DNA of 7,927 nucleotides from Woeseiaceae bacterium (GCA_022866645.1 JALHUQ010000318.1:1-7927), one strand, 5' to 3'; positions 1-5,888 are shown, counted from the first letter of the stretch. Notes: generated by a model from the sequence alone, not told the origin. Translations and numbers: made by a program.

Positions 1-302
1 ACCCATTGATGTATATGAAGGCCCAGGAAGCTGGCGGGCCGGTCACCCCTCCGACCACCCTCACGGATCGCGACCTGATGTTCGAATTCATGCTGAATGC
101 GTTGCGGCTGAACGAGGGGTTTGACGAGGCTATATTCGTCGTGCGTACCGGCCTGTCGACTCGTCAGCTCCTGGATGCCACCGGTCCAGCGCGCGAAAAA
201 GGATTGATTGAGCGCAACGACACAGGAGTCTGGAAACCGACCGAGCTCGGCGGACGCTTCCTGAACGATTTGCAGGCCGAATTTATCGAAACCGGGGCGT
301 AA
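1..302 (+). CDS. hemW: HemW C-terminal fragment (radical SAM family haem chaperone), 5' end outside window
   Basis: The frame is open from the first base (codons start at base 3) and ends with TAA at 300-302, so this is the 3' part of a gene that begins upstream. The visible 99 or so residues match the C-terminal HemN_C-type region of HemW: the phrase FEFMLNALRL, then EGFDEA, then a winged-helix-like part with KGLIE, W-K-P-T-E-L-G and a final RFLNDLQAEF. HemW is a cytoplasmic radical SAM protein related to coproporphyrinogen dehydrogenase HemN, and is regarded as a haem-binding chaperone rather than an oxidase. The radical SAM CxxxCxxC motif would lie upstream and cannot be checked, so HemN itself is not formally excluded; the C-terminal wording fits HemW better. 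In-frame TTG and ATG codons at 6, 9 and 15 are internal, not starts. Confidence 0.85.
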   Translation, partial: PLMYMKAQEAGGPVTPPTTLTDRDLMFEFMLNALRLNEGFDEAIFVVRTGLSTRQLLDATGPAREKGLIERNDTGVWKPTELGGRFLNDLQAEFIETGA

Positions 303-357
303 ATCGCGCCCCTTTATGAGTCCAGTCTGTAAAGTTCTTGCGCGCCCGCGCCACAAT

Positions 358-382
358 CGAGCGATCCCGCCGCCCGCGCTCG
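358..382 (+). terminator. Possible weak terminator after hemW
   Basis: CGAGCG (358-363) is the reverse complement of CGCTCG (377-382), giving a 6-bp GC-rich stem with a 13-base loop, followed by only three T residues. It lies 56 bases after the hemW stop. The short stem, large loop and weak T-tract make this tentative. Confidence 0.25.
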
Positions 383-391
383 TTTGACCAT

Positions 392-400
392 TTATGCACA
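392..400 (+). promoter_or_regulatory. DnaA box, TTATGCACA
   Basis: A perfect match to the DnaA-box consensus TTATNCACA, lying alone on the left side of the AT-rich part of the gap and about 170 bases from the other boxes. One such site could occur by chance; its place in the same gap as three others is what makes it worth listing. Confidence 0.45.
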
Positions 401-569
401 AGACCGCAGCTAAGCCTTAGTTTTCAGCATAAGACGGGCCTGATCTCACTTGGCGGGTTGCAAAGCACCTGTAACTAATTGTTTTTTAACGATTATCGAA
501 AATGGACACAAAATAGTCATTCTGACAACGCTTCTTGAAAAACCGCAGCTTAGAGCATTCACTCAATTT

Positions 570-604
570 TCATCCACAGTCTTATCCACAGCTTCTGTGG
601 ATAA
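570..604. promoter_or_regulatory. Cluster of DnaA boxes before rpmE
   Basis: Three 9-base sites lie in 35 bases: TCATCCACA (570-578, one mismatch to the strong box), TTATCCACA (582-590, perfect) and TGTGGATAA (596-604, perfect on the minus strand). The first two point the same way with starts 12 bases apart; the last two face each other. TTATCCACA is the highest-affinity DnaA site in gammaproteobacteria. Clusters of this kind occur at replication origins, at DnaA-titrating or reactivating sites, and at DnaA-controlled promoters; which applies here is not decided by the sequence. Confidence 0.6.
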
Positions 605-605
605 G
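581..605. repeat. Perfect 11-bp inverted repeat containing two DnaA boxes
   Basis: The left arm CTTATCCACAG (581-591) and right arm CTGTGGATAAG (595-605) are exact reverse complements around a CTT loop (592-594). The arms contain the two strong DnaA boxes. No T-run follows the right arm (it continues TTTAGGGGG), so this is not a usual terminator. If transcribed, it would form a stable hairpin. Confidence 0.75.
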
Positions 606-615
606 TTTAGGGGGC

Positions 616-644
616 TTGCGGCGACCCCTGCTTCCCTATATCCT
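616..644 (+). promoter_or_regulatory. Candidate rpmE promoter
   Basis: A -35-like TTGCGG (616-621) is followed after 17 bases by TATCCT (639-644); the overlapping TATATC at 637-642 is an alternative -10. The match is modest, with three or four of six bases in each box. The DnaA-box palindrome ends 10 bases before the -35 box, so DnaA bound there would sit next to RNA polymerase. A start here would fall inside the leader hairpin at 644-662, so the two predictions partly compete. Confidence 0.3.
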
Positions 645-662
645 ACGCGACCTTTTCGTGTA
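644..662 (+). other. Hairpin in the probable rpmE leader
   Basis: TACGCGA (644-650) pairs with TCGTGTA (656-662) through seven base pairs, one of them G-U in RNA, with a 5-base loop. It lies 11 bases before the ribosome-binding site of rpmE. L31 is known to autoregulate in E. coli, and leader motifs for L31 have been described in gammaproteobacteria, so a translational operator is possible. It needs transcription from upstream of 644. Confidence 0.3.
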
Positions 663-687
663 GTAGCCTGCTCGGGAGAGCCAGATA

Positions 688-891
688 ATGAAAGCCGACA
701 TACATCCCAATTACAACGACATGAAAGTCACCTGTAGTTGTGGCAACGAGTTCACGACACGCTCGACCCTCGGCCGGGATCTCCATATCGAGGTGTGCTC
801 CTCATGCCACCCGTTCTATACGGGTAAGCAGAAGATCGTTGACAGCGGCGGACGCGTCGACAAGTTCCGCAAGAAATACGGCATGAGCTAG
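688..891 (+). CDS. rpmE: 50S ribosomal protein L31, zinc-binding type
   Basis: This encodes a 67-residue L31, a small protein of the large ribosomal subunit lying at the bridge to the small subunit. It opens with MKADIHPNY, typical of the family, and has four cysteines, C16 and C18 (CSC) and C37 and C40 (CSSC), that form the zinc site of the C+ form, in contrast to the cysteine-free paralogue (ykgM/rpmE2) made under zinc starvation. The end, DKFRKKYG, is also typical and the length is normal. The ATG at 688 is preceded by GGGAG at 674-678, nine bases away. It stands between a long gap and gltA and is probably its own transcription unit, since a GC-rich hairpin follows at 899-925. Zinc storage and release by this form is known in other bacteria and inferred here. 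Confidence 0.97.
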   Translation: MKADIHPNYNDMKVTCSCGNEFTTRSTLGRDLHIEVCSSCHPFYTGKQKIVDSGGRVDKFRKKYGMS

Positions 892-898
892 GGTCCCT

Positions 899-925
899 CG
901 CCGCCCTCGCTCAGCCCTGGCGGCG
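899..925 (+). terminator. GC-rich hairpin after rpmE, possible terminator
   Basis: CGCCGCC (899-905) and GGCGGCG (919-925) are perfect reverse complements with a 13-base loop, beginning 8 bases after the rpmE stop. The following bases, TTAAGG, lack a T-run, so intrinsic termination would be poor. It may instead protect the 3' end of the rpmE message or only attenuate read-through into gltA. Confidence 0.35.
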
Positions 926-973
926 TTAAGGTTCCATATACCGACTTTCCACGATCCCCACAGCGGGGTGCTC

Positions 974-982
974 TGCTATGCT
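974..982 (+). promoter_or_regulatory. Candidate extended -10 promoter for gltA
   Basis: TGCTATGCT at 974-982 fits an extended -10 element (TGn plus TATGCT). No good -35 box lies 17 bases upstream (the sequence there is ATCCCC), which an extended -10 can tolerate. A start near 989 would give a leader of about 30 bases before the gltA ATG. This is a pattern match only. Confidence 0.3.
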
Positions 983-1018
983 TGCCATCTTGGTGCAGCG
1001 ATTTTGAGAGGACAAATA

Positions 1019-2311
1019 ATGAGCCAGGATGCATACCGACTTACAGGCCCCGACGGAACTGAATCCGAATTACCGATCAGGAAGGGCACTATTGGGCCTG
1101 ACGTGATCGACATCGCGAAGGTGTATCGCGAACAAGGCGTGTTTACCTACGACCCGGGCTTCGTTGGGACAGGCAGTTGCGAGTCCGAAATCACCTTCAT
1201 CGATGGCGAGAAAGGCATACTGATGTACCGGGGTTATCCGGTGGAACAACTTGCTGCGCATTCAAGTTTCATAGAGGTTTCATACCTCCTGTTACACGGT
1301 GAGCTGCCAACGGCAAGCGAACTCGCCGAATTCGACAACACCATCCGTATGCACACCATGCTCAACGAGGGCATGCTGAATTTCTTCAAAGGCTTCCGCT
1401 ACGACGCTCACCCGATGGCCATGCTATCTGCTGTCGTCGGTTCCATGTCCGCGTACTACCACAAAGAAATGGATGCCTCGAATGAAATGCATCGCAAGAT
1501 TTTTTCACATCGTATTCTGGCGAAGCTGCCGACGATCGCTGCGGCTGCATTCAAACTGAATAGCGGCCAGCCCTTCATCTATCCACGCAACGATCTCAAC
1601 TATTGCGAGAACCTCTTGCACATGTTGTTTGCCGTGCCGGCCGAGCCGTATCAAATCGATCCCATTGCCGCAGAAGCGCTGGACCTGTTATTCATACTGC
1701 ACGCAGACCATGAACAGAACTGTTCCACCTCCACCGTACGTATGGCTGGCAGTTCGGGGGCGAATCCTTACTCCGCGGTCGCCGCAGGAATCGCGGCCCT
1801 GTGGGGCCCCGCGCATGGCGGTGCGAACGAAGCAGTGCTCGAAATGCTGGAAGAGATCGGTGATGTGAGCCAAATTGGCAAGTACGTGGAAAAAGCCAAA
1901 GACAAGAACGATCCGTTCCGACTGATGGGCTTCGGTCACCGCGTCTATAAGAATTTCGATCCGCGTGCCACGATCATTCGCGAAATGTGCCACAAGGTTT
2001 TACAGCAACTGGATCGTAAAGATACGCCACTGTTTGATCTTGCTCAGGAGCTCGAACAGGTCGCGTTGAAGGACGACTACTTCATCGAGAAGAACCTTTA
2101 CCCGAATGTCGATTTCTATTCCGGCATCATCTACCGCGCACTCGGCATTCCGACGTCGATGTTCACGGTGATGTTTGCAATTGGTCGCTCGGTCGGTTGG
2201 ACAGCACACTGGCGAGAGATGATCGCGGATCCGAAAGGCAAGATTGCAAGACCGCGGCAGCTTTACACGGGCCATCCTGCCAGAGATTACATCCCTGTCA
2301 AAAAACGCTGA
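1019..2311 (+). CDS. gltA: Citrate synthase, hexameric (type II) family
   Basis: This encodes a 430-residue cytoplasmic citrate synthase, condensing acetyl-CoA with oxaloacetate at the entry of the TCA cycle. The ATG at 1019 has GAGAGGA at 1006-1012, six bases away; the frame is open back to a GTG at 968, but that lacks a comparable site and family members start MS-x-x. Family wording includes CESEITFIDG (54-63), the strand GILMYRGYPVEQLA, and HADHEQNCSTS from H228. The catalytic triad is present: H266 in GPAHGGANEA, H307 in GHRVYKN and D365 in YPNVDFYSG. Length and motifs fit the large Gram-negative type often inhibited by NADH. Of the E. coli NADH-site residues I remember, H112, T113, Y147, R165 and K169 are kept, but the Arg109 and Cys206 positions are Met111 and Ala208. 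It ends 12 bases from the convergent gene. Confidence 0.97.
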   Translation: MSQDAYRLTGPDGTESELPIRKGTIGPDVIDIAKVYREQGVFTYDPGFVGTGSCESEITFIDGEKGILMYRGYPVEQLAAHSSFIEVSYLLLHGELPTASELAEFDNTIRMHTMLNEGMLNFFKGFRYDAHPMAMLSAVVGSMSAYYHKEMDASNEMHRKIFSHRILAKLPTIAAAAFKLNSGQPFIYPRNDLNYCENLLHMLFAVPAEPYQIDPIAAEALDLLFILHADHEQNCSTSTVRMAGSSGANPYSAVAAGIAALWGPAHGGANEAVLEMLEEIGDVSQIGKYVEKAKDKNDPFRLMGFGHRVYKNFDPRATIIREMCHKVLQQLDRKDTPLFDLAQELEQVALKDDYFIEKNLYPNVDFYSGIIYRALGIPTSMFTVMFAIGRSVGWTAHWREMIADPKGKIARPRQLYTGHPARDYIPVKKR

Positions 2312-2323
2312 GCGTCGACGGTG

Positions 2324-2935
2324 TCATACGTGCTCAAGTAATTCTTGTACGGCGTTCGTGTCGACGCGTTTCATCGGTTTGCCGTCGATCGGGCTCATCG
2401 GTGCCTGGCGGATTCCGTCTATCGGAAAAACGGTTGCCTGGACGGTTTCGTTGCAGTGACTAAATTCAAAACCAGCGTAAGTTTCGATTTGCCCGCGGCG
2501 ACTTTTTAGCCGGCGTTCATAGGGTCGAAACGCTACTCCGATATCGCCGATTTCCATTGCGACCATCTCGGGGCTGTCGGCAAAAAGATGCAGGTTGATG
2601 GCGGAGTTCTGGTCCGCGGTGCCAATGAGCACGGGCCCAACCAGTCGCGGAGTGAAGTCGGCGAGCAATTCCATCGCGGACAATGCGGCGGTGCGCATTA
2701 GCCGCAACAGGTCCTGATGCGACTCGCCACCGAAGATTTGCAAGTGATTGGCGACGGCGGCCTCGATCTCCGAATTACCGGGTAGAGAACCACGCGCGTT
2801 AAAGCCCAGTCGCTCGACGGCTTTTTGCTTCGCAACTCTATAATCACGCACACCGTGATTAACGATGATACGCGCGGCCTCCTGTGCGACGACCTGCCTT
2901 TCACGTTCCGACTCGTTAGTACGTTTTCTGCTCAT
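2324..2935 (-). CDS. Conserved hypothetical protein, possible degenerate nucleotidyltransferase fold
   Basis: This encodes about 203 residues of cytoplasmic appearance with no signal or membrane segment. I recognise it as a conserved hypothetical family of proteobacteria but know no established function. The N-terminal part (1-70) is charged and helical (RKRTNESERERQ, then DYRVAKQKAVERLG). Residues 96-123 read PRLVGPVLIGTA-D-x-x-S followed by INLHLFADSPE, which resembles the G-S/T...D-x-D strand of nucleotidyltransferases, with N and H where the metal-binding acids would be. The C-terminal part has FPIDGIRQ (170-177) and SPIDGKPMKR (181-190). The frame is open to 3136, into mrcA, so the start is uncertain: ATG 2935 gives MSRKR, ATG 2941 adds two residues, and neither has a clear ribosome-binding site. 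It lies about 50 bases after mrcA on the same strand and is probably co-transcribed with it. Confidence 0.75.
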   Translation of the reverse strand: MSRKRTNESERERQVVAQEAARIIVNHGVRDYRVAKQKAVERLGFNARGSLPGNSEIEAAVANHLQIFGGESHQDLLRLMRTAALSAMELLADFTPRLVGPVLIGTADQNSAINLHLFADSPEMVAMEIGDIGVAFRPYERRLKSRRGQIETYAGFEFSHCNETVQATVFPIDGIRQAPMSPIDGKPMKRVDTNAVQELLEHV

Positions 2936-2947
2936 CGACATAGAAGG

Positions 2948-2986
2948 GTGGCTCGGTAGAGTGGGAAGAGTGGTTCGGTAGAGTGG
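2948..2986. repeat. Short imperfect tandem repeat between mrcA and the hypothetical gene
   Basis: GTGGCTCGGTAGAGTGG (2948-2964) recurs with one change as GTGGTTCGGTAGAGTGG (2970-2986), a 22-base period. GTGGCTCAG at 2983-2991 is a partial third copy running into the mrcA stop codon. The repeat fills most of the gap, exactly where the start signals of the downstream minus-strand gene should be. Confidence 0.75.
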
Positions 2987-2987
2987 C

Positions 2988-5594
2988 TCAGAAAAGAGTA
3001 TCGGTTTCCGCGTCCTCGTCTGGCTGCGGCTCTGGAATCGGGTCGACGCCGGACGCGTTGTTGAATGGGTCGCTAATCTCTTCAAGGTTTTCGCAATCCG
3101 GTACATGCCCCTCACGAAAGACCTCGAACATGACATTGGCCTCCCCGGAGCGCGCAGGGCAGCCCGTTAGCATATTGATCTTGACGGATACGATGCCCTC
3201 CGGCATCGGCATCTGATGTTCTGGAGCATTCTTGAATGCGAGACGCGCGAAATCGATCCATATCGGTAGTGCGGTGCGAGATCCTTCCTCACCCGGGCCG
3301 AGTGGCAGGTCATCGTCATAGCCGACCCAGACGACAGCAGCAAGGTCAGCGTTATAGCCGCCAAACCAGGCGTCTCGGCGGTCGTTGGAGGTACCTGTTT
3401 TGCCCGAGAGGTCCTTACGTCCCAGCGCTAAGGCTTTGCGACCGGTGCCGCGACTTATGACATCGCGCATCATGTCCTGGATCAGAAAGGCGTTCTGCGG
3501 CGTGATAGCTTGTGGGGCGACATTAAGATTTTCATACAAATCAGGCGCATCGGTCGCGTCGGGTCGATAGGTTTCTACGACGTCCGCCATCTGCTCGAGT
3601 CGCAATTGATCATCAGCCGGGTCTACAGCTTGCACAGTGGCGGTCGCGTCCTCCATCTCACCGGGTACGCATTCATCACAAACGATGGCAGGCTCTGCCC
3701 GGAACAGGGGCTCACCGACGGGGCCGAAAATGGCGTCGATCACGTAGGGTTTTACCGCATGTCCACCGTTAGCGAGCATCGCGTAACCCTGAGCCATGTC
3801 CAACGGAGATGCCTGTCCGCCACCCAGGGCCAGAGAGCCATTGTGAATCAGCGTCGCGTCGCTGAAGCCGAATTTCTTTAAGTGTCGAATCGCGTTGCCT
3901 ATGCCGGTTTCGAACAACAGCAGTCTTACGGAAACGAGATTCATAGATCGAACCAGCGCTTCGCGCATGCGCGTTGGGCCGTAGAACCGGCCACTGTAAT
4001 TAATGGGTCGCCAGACAGCCTCAAGCTCAGATGAACTGATAACGACCGGCGCATCCAATATAATCGTCGCCGGAGTATTGCCGTATTCCAGTGCCGCCGA
4101 GTAAATGAAGGGCTTGAAGGCGGAGCCGGGCTGTCGGTAAGCCTGGCGAGCCCTGTTGAACTTGCTGGTTGTATAATCAAAACCACCGATCAGCGCGGAA
4201 ATGCCCCCGTCGTAGGGATCGATCGCAACGACGGCTCCTTGCGCTTCAGGAATCTGTGCCAGCGCCCAGCTGGAGTTGGCGGTCGGCATTACGTAGATAA
4301 TGTCACCGACAGCGAGAACGTCGGCCGCAGATTTTGGTGCTGGGCCAAAGTTTTCCCGATCGATAAACGGATTGGCCCAACTGATGCCGGCCCAGGGCAG
4401 GGTGGCCTCGACACCATCGTGAAATACAATCGTTGCCACATTGTTTTGCGCAACGTTGGTCACCAGCGCCAGAGACAAACCGCCGGGCGCGTACTGGTCC
4501 AGTGCGTCGAAGATTTCCGCGGGCCACTGACTGTGTGGCAGAGCCAGCACTTCCTCGCTGAGTTCAACGTGCGCCCGCGGCCCTCTATAGCCGCGGCGGC
4601 GAGTAAATGTGAGCAGGCCGTTCTGCAGCGCGTAGTTTGCTGCTTTCTGCATGCGCGAATCGAGCGTCGTCACAACCTGATATCCAGCGGTGTAGGTTTC
4701 CTCGCCATACCGTTCAAGCATCTGGCTGCGAACCATTTCCGCTATATAAGGCGCATTGAGCTCTATCGCTGCACCGTGCAGCCGGGATTCCATCGGTTGC
4801 GACATCGCCTGCGCGTACTCGGCGTCATCGATATAACCAAGATCGAGCATGCGGCCCAGAACATAGCCTCTCCTGGCTTTCGCGTTCTCCGCATTCGACA
4901 CCGGGTTGTATCTCGACGGTGCAGGCAGGACGCCGGCCAGCGTCGCTGCCTCGGCAATAGTGATTTCGCTGAGGTCTTTATCGAAATAGACTTGCGCCGA
5001 CGCAGCGACGCCATAAGCGCGTTGACCGAAAAACATCTTGTTCAGGAACAGCGCCATGATCTGTTCCTTCGAAAACTCCTGCTCAATCTTGTAAGCGAGA
5101 AAAGCCTCTTTCAGTTTGCGACTCATCGTCTGCTCGCGGGTCAGAAAGTAGTCGCGTGCGAGCTGTTGAGTCAGCGTGCTTCCGCCGCCACCTGATGCGT
5201 CACCGGTTTGTGCGAGACGCGCGATCGCGCGCAGGACGCCTCGATAATCGACACCCGAGTGCTCAAAAAAGCGACGGTCCTCTGCTGCGACAAACGCGTC
5301 AACAACGTGCCTGGGCACTTCTTCGTAAGTGACCGGAATTCGCTTGCGCTCACCAATTTCGCTGATCAGGTAGCCATCACGGCTAAATATTCTTAAGGGC
5401 ACCTCCAGCGGAATGTTGCGAATGGTCTCCGCGGCGGGCAGGCCGGGCTGCACATAATAATAAGCACCGATGACACCGGCCGTCGCACCGATAGCGGCCG
5501 TCAAACCCAGGCCCAGCAGGAGAATGAGCGCTCTTAAACCCCTTAATCGGCTTATGTGACGTGGTTTAACTTTTTTCTCCAGGGGATTATGCAT
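2988..5594 (-). CDS. mrcA: Penicillin-binding protein 1A (bifunctional glycosyltransferase/transpeptidase)
   Basis: This encodes an 868-residue class A PBP that polymerises lipid II into glycan strands and cross-links the peptides in the periplasm, anchored by one N-terminal membrane helix (about 20-48) after a basic cytoplasmic tail. The GT51 domain shows EDRRFF with catalytic E105, GGSTLTQQLAR (137-147), KIEQEF with the second glutamate E171, and GQRAYGV (190-196). A small OB-like insert (roughly 320-450) lies between the domains, as in PBP1A. The transpeptidase has SAFK (S491, K494), SMN (550-552) and KTGTSND (732-738). The protein has only four cysteines, C639 and C642 (VCDEC), C812 and C834, all in the periplasmic part. 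The tail from about 850 is acidic and proline-rich. Length is normal. The ATG at 5594 lacks a strong ribosome-binding site, but no better start lies before the membrane segment. It is divergent from pilM, as in Pseudomonas. Confidence 0.96.
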   Translation of the reverse strand: MHNPLEKKVKPRHISRLRGLRALILLLGLGLTAAIGATAGVIGAYYYVQPGLPAAETIRNIPLEVPLRIFSRDGYLISEIGERKRIPVTYEEVPRHVVDAFVAAEDRRFFEHSGVDYRGVLRAIARLAQTGDASGGGGSTLTQQLARDYFLTREQTMSRKLKEAFLAYKIEQEFSKEQIMALFLNKMFFGQRAYGVAASAQVYFDKDLSEITIAEAATLAGVLPAPSRYNPVSNAENAKARRGYVLGRMLDLGYIDDAEYAQAMSQPMESRLHGAAIELNAPYIAEMVRSQMLERYGEETYTAGYQVVTTLDSRMQKAANYALQNGLLTFTRRRGYRGPRAHVELSEEVLALPHSQWPAEIFDALDQYAPGGLSLALVTNVAQNNVATIVFHDGVEATLPWAGISWANPFIDRENFGPAPKSAADVLAVGDIIYVMPTANSSWALAQIPEAQGAVVAIDPYDGGISALIGGFDYTTSKFNRARQAYRQPGSAFKPFIYSAALEYGNTPATIILDAPVVISSSELEAVWRPINYSGRFYGPTRMREALVRSMNLVSVRLLLFETGIGNAIRHLKKFGFSDATLIHNGSLALGGGQASPLDMAQGYAMLANGGHAVKPYVIDAIFGPVGEPLFRAEPAIVCDECVPGEMEDATATVQAVDPADDQLRLEQMADVVETYRPDATDAPDLYENLNVAPQAITPQNAFLIQDMMRDVISRGTGRKALALGRKDLSGKTGTSNDRRDAWFGGYNADLAAVVWVGYDDDLPLGPGEEGSRTALPIWIDFARLAFKNAPEHQMPMPEGIVSVKINMLTGCPARSGEANVMFEVFREGHVPDCENLEEISDPFNNASGVDPIPEPQPDEDAETDTLF

Positions 5595-5789
5595 AGTAAG
5601 CAGCGTATTCAGCCGAACATCCCTGTTTTGAGGACCTTAGTCCACCTGAGTAAAGGTTACGATGGTGCGCGGCTGGTGTAAGAAAGGTGGCTTTTTAAGG
5701 GCAAGACTCAAGACGAGGCGTCAGGCGGCTCATGATAGACGGCAAAACCTGAACCCTGCAATAACGAGTCTCTCTTAGGCCGACGACTG

Positions 5790-5845
5790 GTTCACGGAAT
5801 AGAGATGCCCGGCAGCATTACCATACGGATGCTGGGTTCGTGAAC
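5790..5845. repeat. Nested inverted repeats in the mrcA-pilM control region
   Basis: GTTCACG (5790-5796) and CGTGAAC (5839-5845) are perfect complements, and inside them CAGCAT (5813-5818) pairs with ATGCTG (5829-5834). The two stems are separated by unequal bulges of 16 and 4 bases. It could be a protein-binding site or a structured leader if a promoter lies upstream; there is no T-run for a terminator. Confidence 0.45.
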
Positions 5846-5858
5846 AAAGTCACGTTTT

Positions 5859-5888
5859 ATTTAACATTTTATTGATATATAGTTAAAT
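5859..5888. repeat. AT-rich inverted repeat flanking the pilM -35 region
   Basis: ATTTAAC (5859-5865) and GTTAAAT (5882-5888) are exact reverse complements 16 bases apart, so the half-sites are centred 23 bases apart, about two helical turns. The candidate -35 box TTGATA lies between them. This is the layout of a possible dimeric regulator's operator, but AT-rich sequence makes chance matches likelier. Confidence 0.4.

Larger units (their letters stand above)
303..687. other. Long intergenic region between hemW and rpmE with DnaA boxes
   Basis: This 385-base gap has no credible gene. Its first part is GC-rich; bases 471-570 are AT-rich (33 G/C in 100 by hand count). It holds DnaA boxes at 392-400, 582-590 and 596-604, a near match at 570-578, a 12-base direct repeat with one mismatch (403-414 and 542-553, ACCGCAGCTWAG), and a short palindrome CTAAGCCTTAG at 410-420. 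Only two GATC sites were found (363-366 and 442-445). The rpmE promoter and leader should lie near its right end. Confidence 0.7.

Noticed and set aside
581..605. Intrinsic terminator for hemW
   Set aside because: The 11-bp stem is strong but no T-run follows and it lies about 280 bases after the hemW stop. Both arms are exact DnaA boxes, which is the better explanation.
450..737. Open frame of 95 codons on the plus strand across the DnaA boxes and into rpmE
   Set aside because: It starts with TTG without a ribosome-binding site, overlaps the certain rpmE start in another frame, and its translation looks random. It is open by chance over non-coding DNA.
968..1018. 17-codon N-terminal extension of citrate synthase from GTG 968
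   Set aside because: The extension (MLCYACHLGAA...) is unlike any citrate synthase start, has no ribosome-binding site, and overlaps the likely promoter. ATG 1019 has a good site at 1006-1012.
2942..3136. 65-residue N-terminal extension of the hypothetical protein
   Set aside because: It lies almost wholly inside the mrcA coding sequence in another frame and reads as arginine/threonine-rich shadow sequence. The credible protein begins at MSRKR or MSMSRKR.
4239..5195. 318-codon plus-strand frame antisense to mrcA
   Set aside because: It is a shadow of a GC-rich real gene. The opposite strand carries all PBP1A motifs, while this translation is rich in R, C, H and Q with no recognisable domain.
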